Below are positions 1-8,418 of a stretch of DNA of 64,000 nt, piece by piece; position 1 is the stretch's first letter; every line of letters begins with the position of its first letter. A program made the translations under genes and the position numbers. The DNA comes from G963692885 sp964658655 (GTDB lineage Bacteria; Acidobacteriota; Terriglobia; Terriglobales; Acidobacteriaceae), in assembly GCA_964658655.1 (NCBI GenBank), contig CAZZZL010000002.1:124001-188000 (forward strand), read 5' to 3'. Under the pieces are notes generated by a model that was not told the origin of the DNA, did no database searches, and saw only the letters and a program-made list of their open reading frames with translations.

Positions 1-1028
1 ATCCTATTTTCAAGAGTGCGTTGCCGGCTGAGCGTATCTACGGTTCCATGCGCGCGGGAATTCGCTATGTGCAGTATGCGCCGCTCCTGAAGGCGGCACT
101 GGCACGGGCTCTTGTTTTCACTGCTTTCGTAAGCGCCGTGTGGTCGCTGTTGGCCGTGGTGGCAGCTCGTGATCTGCACCAGGGTGCGCTGGGGTATGGC
201 ATATTGAATGGCAGCATGGGATTGGGCGCGGTGATTGGTGCGACCATGTTGCCGAGAGTTCGGCGCAGGTTTTCTGCTGACCAGATTATCGCGGTTTCGA
301 CGGGAGTGTTCGTCGCAACGCTCTTGATTCTTGCATTCGTGCATTATCCGGTGGTCATCATTCCGGTACTGCTGTTTGCGGGGTTTGCGTGGACCAGCAC
401 CATGTCCACTTTTAACCTGGCGGTGCAGATGTCCGTGCCGAACTGGGTGCAGGCTCGCGCCCTGGGCACCTATCAGATGGTTTTTTCCGGAGGCATGGCA
501 GTCGGCAGCGTGATCTGGGGATTGATCGCTGAACATGTATCGACGCCGGCATCGCTGGCGATCTCCGCGGGGGGATTGCTGGTGTCCCTGCCCTTCAGCA
601 ACCGGCTGCATGTCCTGCGCGGCGAGCTACCTGACTTCAGTCCATTCCGAACAACGTTTGCGGCGCCGGTGCTGGCGAATGAGCCGGAATTATCGGATGG
701 CCCAGTGCGAATCCTCGTCGATTACTTTATCGACGAGGCAGATTATAACGAGTTCGTTCAGGCAATCCATGAACTAAAAAATGTACGACTGCGCGATGGT
801 GCCATCCGGTGGGGCATTTTTCAGGATGCGGATGATCCTCGGCACCTGAACGAAACATTTGTGATGGAATCCTGGGTGGATTATTTGCGGCAGCGCGAAC
901 GATTCACTGCGTCGGACCGGACGATTCGCGATCGGGTGGTGAGCCTGCACCGAGGCCAGGAGCCGCCGCGGATCACGCATACAATTTACGCGAAGGAACG
1001 CGCTGCCAAATTGCCGACGAAGGATTAG
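1..1028 (+). CDS. MFS exporter (MFS_3/EntS-like), C-terminal part with ABM-like tail; 5' end outside window
   Basis: The reading frame is open from the first bases (frame of position 3) with no convincing start, so the gene begins upstream of the window. What remains is about 342 codons. The first ~200 residues contain about six hydrophobic segments with the basic-loop and small-residue pattern of major facilitator transporters of the EntS/MFS_3 type. After the last membrane segment comes a soluble tail of ~110 residues (motifs WGIFQDADDP and FVMESWVDYLRQRERFT), which resembles the antibiotic-biosynthesis-monooxygenase-like extension known in this transporter family. The substrate cannot be read from the sequence. 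It is followed after 56 bases by the sugar-metabolism genes on the same strand, so it may be co-transcribed with them. Confidence 0.8.
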   Translation, partial: PIFKSALPAERIYGSMRAGIRYVQYAPLLKAALARALVFTAFVSAVWSLLAVVAARDLHQGALGYGILNGSMGLGAVIGATMLPRVRRRFSADQIIAVSTGVFVATLLILAFVHYPVVIIPVLLFAGFAWTSTMSTFNLAVQMSVPNWVQARALGTYQMVFSGGMAVGSVIWGLIAEHVSTPASLAISAGGLLVSLPFSNRLHVLRGELPDFSPFRTTFAAPVLANEPELSDGPVRILVDYFIDEADYNEFVQAIHELKNVRLRDGAIRWGIFQDADDPRHLNETFVMESWVDYLRQRERFTASDRTIRDRVVSLHRGQEPPRITHTIYAKERAAKLPTKD

Positions 1029-1084
1029 CTGAGCGCTATTCACATGGCCGGTATGCGATTACTGCCGTCATCTTGTAAATTCGG

Positions 1085-2185
1085 ATGAGCGCCATGGAGG
1101 ATGAGTTGAAGACGATCAAGGGACCCGGTCTATTTCTTGCACAATTTATCAGCAGCGAAGCGCCCTTTAATTCACTCGAAGGATTGCTCGGCTGGGCGTC
1201 CGGGCTGGGTTTCAAGGCTGTGCAGTTTCCGACGTCGGATGCGTGGCTTTTTGATTTGAAGCTGGCCGCTGAGAGCAAAGGCTACTGTGAGGATCTGCAG
1301 GCAAAAGTTGCGATGCACGGACTGGAGATATCCGAGCTGTCGACTCATCTTCAAGGGCAGCTGGTCGCGGTACATCCCGCCTATGAGGAACTATTCGCTG
1401 GTTTTGCGCCGTCGCAATTGAGCACTGGTGCCTCACGACAGGCATGGGCTGTTGAGCAGATGCTGTATGCCGCGGCGGCAAGCCGCAACCTGGGCCTGAC
1501 GGCGCATGCAAGCTTCTCCGGAGCATTACTCTGGCCATATTTCTATCCGTGGCCACAAAGGCCTGCAGGACTGGTTGAGGAGGGATTTGCAGAGCTGGCA
1601 AAACGCTGGCTGCCTATCCTGAATGCATTTGACGAAGCTGGTGTCGACTTATGTTTCGAACTGCACCCGGGAGAGGATCTGCATGACGGCGTCACGTTTG
1701 AACGGATGCTAAGAGCTACCGGCAACCATCCACGATTGAAGATACTTTACGATCCGAGCCACATGGTCCTGCAGCAGATGGACTATCTCGCATTTCTGGA
1801 TAACTACCATGAATATGTGCGGGCTTTCCATGTGAAGGATGCGGAGTACAGGCCGAATGGGCGTGCCGGTGTGTATGCGGGTTACCAGGGCTGGATTGAT
1901 CGTCCGGGCCGGTTTCGAACCGCTGGTACCGGTCAGGTTGATTTCGGAGCGATCTTCAGCAAGCTGGCACAATACGACTATCCTGGCTGGGCAGTACTGG
2001 AATGGGAAGATTGCCTGCAGCGCAGTGAGGACGGGGCGCGGTTGGGCGCAGCATTTATCGACCAACACATTATCCATGTGACTGATCGTGCCTTCGATGA
2101 CTTTGCCGGATCCGGGGTTGACAGGAAGATATTGCAAGGACTGATGGGTATTTCGCAGAAGCAGAGTCAGTTTGACGGTGATTGA
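1085..2185 (+). CDS. Sugar phosphate isomerase/epimerase-type TIM-barrel protein
   Basis: A 366-residue protein of the AP-endonuclease-2/xylose-isomerase-like TIM barrel superfamily (COG1082 type). Metal-ligand segments typical of the family are visible in order: CFELHPGED, ILYDPSHM, AFHVKDAEY and AVLEWEDC, giving the expected Glu, Asp, His and Glu ligands. No signal peptide is present, so it acts in the cytoplasm, probably isomerising, epimerising or dehydrating a sugar or sugar acid. The ATG at 1085 is followed by another in-frame ATG at 1094 that could equally be used. It lies 32 bases before an aldo/keto reductase and is part of a plus-strand sugar-catabolic group. The exact substrate is not determinable. 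Confidence 0.85.
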   Translation: MSAMEDELKTIKGPGLFLAQFISSEAPFNSLEGLLGWASGLGFKAVQFPTSDAWLFDLKLAAESKGYCEDLQAKVAMHGLEISELSTHLQGQLVAVHPAYEELFAGFAPSQLSTGASRQAWAVEQMLYAAAASRNLGLTAHASFSGALLWPYFYPWPQRPAGLVEEGFAELAKRWLPILNAFDEAGVDLCFELHPGEDLHDGVTFERMLRATGNHPRLKILYDPSHMVLQQMDYLAFLDNYHEYVRAFHVKDAEYRPNGRAGVYAGYQGWIDRPGRFRTAGTGQVDFGAIFSKLAQYDYPGWAVLEWEDCLQRSEDGARLGAAFIDQHIIHVTDRAFDDFAGSGVDRKILQGLMGISQKQSQFDGD

Positions 2186-2217
2186 CACAGTTCGTGGAGT
2201 GAGAGGAGAAGCTTCAG

Positions 2218-3249
2218 ATGAGTTATGAACCGGATGCAAAGCGTTATGACGACGCCACCTTTCGACGCTGCGGAAAATCAGGTTTGGTTTTGCCGCCCAT
2301 ATCGGTTGGCCTGTGGCAGAACTTCGGTGGAGTCGACGTTTTTGAAACAGGTCGCGCTATCATCCGCCGAGCCTTCGATAGGGGTGTGACGCATTTCGAT
2401 CTGGCTAATAACTACGGTCCTCCGTATGGTTCGGCTGAGGAAAATTTCGGGGAGATTCTGCGAAAGGATTTTCGAAGGTACCGGAATGAACTAGTTATTT
2501 CCTCAAAGGCCGGATGGGATATGTGGCCCGGACCCTATGGCGTTGGAGGTTCGCGCAAGTATCTAATCGCATCGCTTGATGAGAGCCTTAGCCGGATGGG
2601 CCTGGACTATGTAGACATCTTTTATTCCCACCGACCGACCACGGATGTTCCGCTGGAAGAAACGATGGGTGCATTGGCGCATGCGGTGCGACAGGGTAAG
2701 GCACTTTATGTCGGCATCTCCTCGTACAGCCCGGAGCGCACGCGTGAAGCTGCGCAGATTTTGAAGAGCGAAGGCGTGCCACTTTTAATTCACCAGCCTT
2801 CCTACTCGATGCTCAACCGCTGGATCGAACAGGGCTTGTTGAGCACGCTTGAGGAACTGGGTGTGGGGTGCATTGCATTTTCTCCGCTGGCGCAGGGGCT
2901 GCTCACGAAGAAATATTTAAATGGTGTGCCGGAGAAGTCTCGTGCGAAGGGCGGCGGCTCGTTTCTGAAAGAGTTTCTCAGCGAGGAAAACCTGAAGCGA
3001 GTGCGCGCGCTGAATGAGATTGCCGCTGGCCGCGGACAGACGCTTGCGCAGATGGCGATTGCCTGGGTGCTGCGCGATGCGCGTGTGACCTCCGCGCTGA
3101 TTGGTGCGCGTAACGTTGAACAACTGGACGACTCGCTGAATGCATTGCATGGACTAGACTTTTCAGATGCAGAGCTGACTGCGATCGATCAGAATGCGCA
3201 GGATGGCTCGATCGACCTGTGGAAGGATGCGCGCGAGGGTGCAGCTTAG
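2218..3249 (+). CDS. gpr: Aldo/keto reductase, YghZ/Gpr-like
   Basis: A 343-residue NADPH-dependent aldo/keto reductase. The sequence closely follows E. coli YghZ (L-glyceraldehyde 3-phosphate reductase, also active on methylglyoxal), including FDLANNYGPP, SSKAGWDMWPGPYG, YVDIFYSHR and YVGISSYSPERT. The catalytic tetrad is intact: Asp61, Tyr66, Lys97 and His138. A purine-rich GGAG-type ribosome site lies just before the ATG. It sits between a TIM-barrel isomerase and an SDR in the same direction, so a role in reducing short aldehydes released during sugar breakdown is likely but inferred. Confidence 0.88.
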   Translation: MSYEPDAKRYDDATFRRCGKSGLVLPPISVGLWQNFGGVDVFETGRAIIRRAFDRGVTHFDLANNYGPPYGSAEENFGEILRKDFRRYRNELVISSKAGWDMWPGPYGVGGSRKYLIASLDESLSRMGLDYVDIFYSHRPTTDVPLEETMGALAHAVRQGKALYVGISSYSPERTREAAQILKSEGVPLLIHQPSYSMLNRWIEQGLLSTLEELGVGCIAFSPLAQGLLTKKYLNGVPEKSRAKGGGSFLKEFLSEENLKRVRALNEIAAGRGQTLAQMAIAWVLRDARVTSALIGARNVEQLDDSLNALHGLDFSDAELTAIDQNAQDGSIDLWKDAREGAA

Positions 3250-3308
3250 GTCTTCTGCACTGATGTGTAGCTTTGTTTAATAGTCTGAATGACGAGGGTC
3301 GGAAGAGA

Positions 3309-4064
3309 ATGGGCAGCAGGCTGGAGGGAAAGATCGCGCTGGTGACTGCGGCAGCGCAGGGCATCGGTCGCGCATCTGCACTGCGTTTCGCATCGGAAGG
3401 TGCGCGGGTCTGGGCTACAGATATCAACCAGCCGGCACTGGACGCGTTGGTAAGTGAGAATCAGCAATTGGCTGCACTCATACGACCCCATATTCTGGAC
3501 GTGCGCAGCACGGAAGCCGTGGATGCATTTGCGGCCAGGGTTGGAACCATCGATATTCTCTTTAATTGTGCGGGCTATGTGCACCAGGGTGATATTTTTG
3601 CATGCTCCGAGAAAGACTGGGACTTCTCGTTTGATGTGAATGTTCAGTCGATGTATCGAACCTGTCGCGCATTTCTCCCGGGAATGGTGGCGGCCGGGAA
3701 GGGAAGCATCATCAACATGGCTTCCGTCGTTTCAAGCGTGAAGGGCGCGCCGAATCGATTTGTCTACGGCGTTACCAAGGCAGCGGTCATTGGGCTCACC
3801 AAGGCGATTGCCGCGGACTATGTCGCCAAGGGTATCCGTTGCAATGCACTTTGCCCGGGCACTATCGAAACCCCGTCGCTGGGCGAACGTATCAAGGCAC
3901 AGGGCGACGAGGCGAAAGCGCGGGCAGCTTTTATTGCGCGACAGCCGATGGGCCGGCTGGGTCGTCCAGAAGAGATAGCCGAACTCGCTCTCTACCTTGC
4001 GTCCGACGAGTCATCATTCACGACGGGTCAGGCGCATATCATCGACGGCGGGTGGAGTATCTAA
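3309..4064 (+). CDS. Short-chain dehydrogenase/reductase (sugar or hydroxyacid dehydrogenase type)
   Basis: A classical SDR of 251 residues. It shows the Rossmann glycine motif TAAAQGIG near residue 14, the NCAG segment, the catalytic Ser in NMASVVSS and the YGVTK (YxxxK) pair, ending with the PGTIETP and IIDGGWSI elements of the family. An Asp after beta-2 (ATDINQ) indicates preference for NAD+. The start chosen is the ATG at 3309, which gives the normal family length; an in-frame start at 3273 would add an unconserved leader. In this context it could be a sugar dehydrogenase of a non-phosphorylating route (for example L-fucose or L-rhamnose), which is an inference. Its stop lies four bases from the stop of the convergent transporter. 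Confidence 0.85.
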   Translation: MGSRLEGKIALVTAAAQGIGRASALRFASEGARVWATDINQPALDALVSENQQLAALIRPHILDVRSTEAVDAFAARVGTIDILFNCAGYVHQGDIFACSEKDWDFSFDVNVQSMYRTCRAFLPGMVAAGKGSIINMASVVSSVKGAPNRFVYGVTKAAVIGLTKAIAADYVAKGIRCNALCPGTIETPSLGERIKAQGDEAKARAAFIARQPMGRLGRPEEIAELALYLASDESSFTTGQAHIIDGGWSI

Positions 4065-4068
4065 TCAC

Positions 4069-5397
4069 TTACTCGGAAGTTATGGCATGCTGCATATTTT
4101 CGAGAGAGACACGCGCAGTTTCCGGATAGTAGAAGACCACCAGGACGAAGTCTACGACCATCATTGCCGCGAAAAAGAAGAAGGGCAGTGATCCCGATTG
4201 TCTTGCAAGAAGCGGAAAGATAAGGGAGATGACGGCGTTCGATATCCAATGCGCGGAACTGCCGAGGCTCTGACCCTTGGAACGCATACGGTTCGGAAAA
4301 ACTTCACTGATATAGACCCAGACGACTGCGCCATGCGAGATGGCGAACGAGGCGATAAAACCCATCAGGAGCCAGATAAGGAGTCCGAGATGCTGGCGCG
4401 TATAGAAGATATAGCCAATGCCCGACAGGCAGGCGAATAGTCCCACTGTGCCAGTGAGTAATAGCTTTTTGCGCCCGAACTTATCGATGATGGACATGGC
4501 CAGGAGGGTCGCGACCAGGTTGGTCGCGCCTACAGCAACAGCCTGAAGATTCCCGGATACTTTGGTTGCGCCTGCGAGTGAAAAGATATCATTGAGGTAA
4601 TAAAGTACCGCATTGATGCCGGTAAGTTGCGAGAACATACCGACTGTCAGCGCGAGAATAACAGGCAGCCGATATTTTTTGGCGAGCAGAGAGTCTTCGC
4701 TGCCAGTACCCTCTTCCTGCAGTGAACGAACAATCTCGTCGCGTTCCTTCTGTGCATCGGGGACACCAGTAAGTGCGAGGATGCGCAGCGCTTCTGCATC
4801 GCGTGACTGTGTCAACAACCACCGCGGGCTGCGCGGAATGAAAAATAAAGTGATCAGGAAAAGCACGGCGGGGATGCCGGAAACTCCCAACTGGAAGCGC
4901 CATTCGTGAGCGCCTAGATGGAGGGTGCCGAGATAGGCGTTCGACATATAAGCAAGCAGGATGCCGACGACTATATTGACCTGGAAAAACCCGACCAGGC
5001 GTCCGCGCCAGTTGGTTGGTGCAATCTCCGCAATGTACATTGGTCCCAGAACTGATGAGCCACCGATGCCGATGCCCCCGATAAATCGGAAGGCGATCAG
5101 GGACGGCAGGCTCCATGCGATGGCGCAACCAACTGCCGAGATGATGTAGAAAGCAGCCATAGCGCGCAGGCTGTCGCGGCGACCGTATTTTTGCCCGGGA
5201 ATTCCTGCAAAAAGTGCGCCAATGACTGTGCCCCACAGTGCACTTGCGACGGTAAAGCCGAGAGCTGCTTCGTTAAGATGAAACTGCTGTGTGAGCTGGG
5301 CTGTCGCACCGGAAATGACGGCGGTGTCAAAGCCGAAGAGAAGACCGCCGAGCGCGCCAACTATCGTGCTCTTGACTACGTGAATCGATAGCTTCAT
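4069..5397 (-). CDS. MFS sugar:proton symporter (XylE/GLUT family)
   Basis: A 442-residue inner-membrane transporter with 12 predicted helices. Sugar-porter signatures are complete: FGFDTAVISGA in helix 1, the loop 2-3 motif GRRDS, GGIGIGGSSVLGPMYIAEI, PRSPRWLL, QLTGINAVLYYLN in helix 7, DKFGRKK, and VYISEVFPNRMRSKGQS near the C-terminus. The QxxGxN segment of helix 7 is the known sugar-binding element. It is transcribed with the isomerase-like gene at 5462-7081, 64 bases upstream, so it probably imports that enzyme's substrate. It converges with the SDR gene with only four bases between the stops, leaving no separate terminator. Confidence 0.9.
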   Translation of the reverse strand: MKLSIHVVKSTIVGALGGLLFGFDTAVISGATAQLTQQFHLNEAALGFTVASALWGTVIGALFAGIPGQKYGRRDSLRAMAAFYIISAVGCAIAWSLPSLIAFRFIGGIGIGGSSVLGPMYIAEIAPTNWRGRLVGFFQVNIVVGILLAYMSNAYLGTLHLGAHEWRFQLGVSGIPAVLFLITLFFIPRSPRWLLTQSRDAEALRILALTGVPDAQKERDEIVRSLQEEGTGSEDSLLAKKYRLPVILALTVGMFSQLTGINAVLYYLNDIFSLAGATKVSGNLQAVAVGATNLVATLLAMSIIDKFGRKKLLLTGTVGLFACLSGIGYIFYTRQHLGLLIWLLMGFIASFAISHGAVVWVYISEVFPNRMRSKGQSLGSSAHWISNAVISLIFPLLARQSGSLPFFFFAAMMVVDFVLVVFYYPETARVSLENMQHAITSE

Positions 5398-5461
5398 AGG
5401 TTGAAAGACCGACCAGGTTTGATTCGATATTCGTTGTACTTATCCGGAAGAGGTTGGCCGG

Positions 5462-7081
5462 TCAATCGATTCCGACGTCCCCGCACAGATGGACTGTAAT
5501 GCCCAGCGCTTCGAACGTCGCAGCCTTGACTGCCAGAGCCTGTTTGCCTGCCTGCGGTGTTGGCACGTAAGCGATGTTGACATGATTTGCGCGGTGGCGA
5601 GCCATGAAGGAATCGCGACTTACACCATCGAAGATCGCATTGACCATCGGCCATGGCGGGGTGGTCTCGTGCCATCTCCGTTTCACTTCGTCTTCCGGTA
5701 GCTCGACCACCGAGCCCAGGCCAATGTCGACATGCAGCGTTCCCATTTCGACGAATACGCGGCTCCAGACAATTGAACCCTCACGTCCGACTCCTTTGAG
5801 TGAGCCGCCGCCGAGCGGAAAATACATGGGTGGTTGGCGTTCGCTGGTCGCACCTGCATATCCTCCGACGAAATGATTTGGCGGCGCGGCTCCAGATATC
5901 TGCAGCACCCACACAAAGGTGCCGTTGTAGTCCTGGCCCCAGCGTACATCGTGCAGTGTGGTGGAAGGGTCGTGCCCCAGGGCACGCCAGACGCGGTTGG
6001 TGACAACCGCGTCGACGGCCGCACCTTCATCCACCTCGTTGAAATGTGGAAGCGGACCGCCGGCGTAGAGCTCCTCGCCGGTTGTCTCATGCAGGACCGG
6101 CGGACGTTCGGCATTATTCAGCAAACCTTCGACAAGGTCGGAGGCCGGCACCATGTCCTTTAGGCCCTGTTGATATTGAATGCCGATCGCGTCGCAGGAA
6201 AAGTCATGCGCGATGCGCACTGCCGCGATATACATCCGGCACTGATCGAGAACTTGGCCCTCTGTCAATTCTTCAGCGGCGTTGCTGCCGAATTTGAAAG
6301 TCAGTCCTTTAGCGTCTAGCCAGCTTTTTATGGCGAGTGCCTGGTCGTCGGACACGGTGCGCATGCGCGCGACGAGTGCTGACTGGCTAAGGCGTTCTTT
6401 GAAAAAGCCTGCTGGATTAAGCAGTTCGTCGTCGATGATGGCGTTGTACATCCCCATGCAGCCTTCATCGAAAATACCAAGAATAATCTTCCTGGCTTTC
6501 AGTGCCCGGGCGAGACTTTGGCCAAGGTCTTTATCGGGCGCGCTGACCTGGTCTAGAACAAAAGGTCGCACGTGGGACAGATCATGTGTGACGTGTCCAT
6601 GGTTGACCCATTCATCCAGCCGGGTGAGGAAGTACGCGTCGTCAAAATGCTCACTCCAGAGCGTGCTGAAGGGAACGCCGGCTTTGACGAGCGAGCCATT
6701 CAGATTGAGCAGGCCGACTAAGCCTGGCCACTGACCTGACCAGTTCGCCACGGTGAGCATTGGGCCGCGATGACTGCGCATGCCAGGCAGCACATGATGG
6801 GTATATTGCCAGGCCGCGGTTGCAAACACCAGGTTGGCATGCGGATCGATGCGCTCGAATATATCCATACCCATGCGCTGGCTGGAATTGAAACCGTGGC
6901 CTGTTTTTGGATCGACAGGAAAGGCCCGCTTAAGGCTGACACCCATGGTGGCAAAGCAGGCCGTTAATTTTTCTTCCAACTCTTTCTGAGCGGGCCAGCA
7001 AATGCGATTCGCAGATTCGCGAAGGTCACCACTGGTGACCAGGACCGCCTCCTGCATCCGGGAAAAGTTCTGATCTGACAT
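5462..7081 (-). CDS. L-fucose/L-arabinose isomerase-like protein
   Basis: A 539-residue cytoplasmic protein with the build of the FucI/AraA superfamily. An N-terminal substrate-binding half is followed by FDEGCMGMYNAIIDDE, CDAIGIQYQQGLKD, and a C-terminal domain ending in RDSFMARHRANHVNIAYV. The open frame extends 85 codons further upstream, but that leader is low in conservation-like features, so the ATG at 7081 (MSDQNFSR) is preferred; no clear ribosome site decides it. A LacI-type palindrome variant lies at 7176-7189, about 95 bases before the start. The downstream neighbour is a sugar symporter. Likely reaction: aldose-ketose isomerisation of a 6-deoxyhexose or pentose; the precise sugar is unknown. 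Confidence 0.75.
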   Translation of the reverse strand: MSDQNFSRMQEAVLVTSGDLRESANRICWPAQKELEEKLTACFATMGVSLKRAFPVDPKTGHGFNSSQRMGMDIFERIDPHANLVFATAAWQYTHHVLPGMRSHRGPMLTVANWSGQWPGLVGLLNLNGSLVKAGVPFSTLWSEHFDDAYFLTRLDEWVNHGHVTHDLSHVRPFVLDQVSAPDKDLGQSLARALKARKIILGIFDEGCMGMYNAIIDDELLNPAGFFKERLSQSALVARMRTVSDDQALAIKSWLDAKGLTFKFGSNAAEELTEGQVLDQCRMYIAAVRIAHDFSCDAIGIQYQQGLKDMVPASDLVEGLLNNAERPPVLHETTGEELYAGGPLPHFNEVDEGAAVDAVVTNRVWRALGHDPSTTLHDVRWGQDYNGTFVWVLQISGAAPPNHFVGGYAGATSERQPPMYFPLGGGSLKGVGREGSIVWSRVFVEMGTLHVDIGLGSVVELPEDEVKRRWHETTPPWPMVNAIFDGVSRDSFMARHRANHVNIAYVPTPQAGKQALAVKAATFEALGITVHLCGDVGID

Positions 7082-7175
7082 GCGATGGGGTGCAACTTGC
7101 CTTTCGGAGAAACTGATCCTGCCGGCGGAGAATGATGATAATCCCGCAGGTGGGAGACGCAACGGATCTTCTGGA

Positions 7176-7189
7176 GTTAAACCTTTAAA
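7176..7189 (-). promoter_or_regulatory. Candidate LacI-type operator (variant) upstream of isomerase gene
   Basis: On the minus strand the sequence reads TTTAAAGGTTTAAC, matching 11 of 14 positions of the consensus TTGAAACGTTTAAA seen at three other promoters in this window. TTAAA and TTTAA form an inverted repeat around a two-base centre. It sits about 95 bases upstream of the isomerase start and just beyond the stop of the LacI-family gene, a plausible position for local repression. The central CG of the other sites is replaced, so this is the weakest of the four. Confidence 0.4.
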
Positions 7190-7229
7190 ACTTTCTAGAG
7201 ACGAATGGAACATCGTTCTGCATTGGTTG

Positions 7230-8285
7230 TCAAATGGATTTCGCGAGCGGCCTACCTGCGGACGCTTTTTGTGCGCGGAGAGAGGTGGATTCGCGCAAAA
7301 CCAGCTTGGGAGTGACGCGTACCAGCGACCATTCATTCCCCAGCCGTCCCTCGATGCGGTCCATCAAAATGGTGGCGGCGCGGGAACCCATTTCGTAGCT
7401 TGGCTGAACCACGGCTGTTACGTGTGAGTGGAGGCCGTGGTCGACGGAGATGTCGTCAAAGGTTGCCAGAGCAATGTCCTGCGGGCAGCGGACAGAGGCC
7501 TCTTCAAGAGCATGAAGAACGCCAAGTGCCATGACGCCGTTGCAGACAAAGATCGCGGTGGGTCGGACGTGCTGGCGTAATAGTTGTTCGCCCAGGCGCT
7601 TACCGGATTCAAGCCGGAAGTCGCCTTCCATGACAAGTTTTGCGTCGAAGGCAATGCCGGCATCTTCAAGGGCGAGCTTATATCCCTGCAGGCGCTCGTA
7701 ACCCGTCTGCAGGTGCATGGCGCCGGTGATGATCGCGATCCTGGTGTGTCCCTGCTTGATCAGGTGGCGAACGCATTCGCGCGCTCCGCCGACATTATCG
7801 AGTAATACAGCGTCAGTCGATACATTCGGCACGGCGCGATCCAGGCAGACTACAGATACACCGGCGTCGACCATGTCGGCGATGTGAGACGTGTCCTGGT
7901 CCTGCGATCCCTGTGAAGTAGCGAGAAGGATTCCGTCGACCCGGTAAGAGCGCAGAGCTGCGACGATACGACGCTCGCGGCCCGGTTGTTCATCGGTATT
8001 GGCAGTAAGAAGAAAATATCCACGAGCAAATGCCGAATCCTCGGCACCCCTGATGATTTCAGGGAAGAAAGGGTTGGTGATATCCGGGAGCACCATGGCA
8101 AGCATCCTGGTCTGGCGCACCTTGAGGCTGCGGGCAATCTCGTTGGGAAAGTAATTGAGTTCACGAATTGCCGCACGTACACGCGCAGCACGGTCTTCGC
8201 TGACCTTACGGGTGCCGCGGATGACATTCGAAACGGTCGCCGTGGACACCCTGGCCCGTTTAGCCACTTCTACAATCGTCGGCAT
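7230..8285 (-). CDS. LacI-family transcriptional repressor
   Basis: A 351-residue regulator. An N-terminal LacI helix-turn-helix occupies residues ~2-50 (TIVEVAKRARVSTATVSNVI, then the hinge helix region ARSLKVRQTR). A periplasmic-binding-protein-like effector domain follows (LPDITNPFFPEIIRGAE, DGILLATSQ, GHTRIAIITG, TFDDISVDHG). It lies directly upstream, on the same strand, of the isomerase and sugar symporter genes and downstream of a glycosidase gene, so it most likely senses a sugar from this locus. LacI proteins bind palindromes with a central CG; four such sites in this window (7176, 10760, 12429, 20437) are candidate targets. Confidence 0.92.
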   Translation of the reverse strand: MPTIVEVAKRARVSTATVSNVIRGTRKVSEDRAARVRAAIRELNYFPNEIARSLKVRQTRMLAMVLPDITNPFFPEIIRGAEDSAFARGYFLLTANTDEQPGRERRIVAALRSYRVDGILLATSQGSQDQDTSHIADMVDAGVSVVCLDRAVPNVSTDAVLLDNVGGARECVRHLIKQGHTRIAIITGAMHLQTGYERLQGYKLALEDAGIAFDAKLVMEGDFRLESGKRLGEQLLRQHVRPTAIFVCNGVMALGVLHALEEASVRCPQDIALATFDDISVDHGLHSHVTAVVQPSYEMGSRAATILMDRIEGRLGNEWSLVRVTPKLVLRESTSLRAQKASAGRPLAKSI

Positions 8286-8418
8286 GCAGAAAGAGTACAG
8301 GACTTTGCAATGCTGCCATACGGCTTATTGCAAGTGAAAACGCCCGATACCAGACCCTCCTATGCTGATGGGGTAAACCCTGATCGATCTACGAGACTTC
8401 CGCAGCTTTCTAAGTGGC

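Noticed and set aside
4589..5236. Second minus-strand frame inside the sugar symporter gene
   Set aside because: It is Arg/Cys/Pro-rich and out of frame with the well-conserved transporter.
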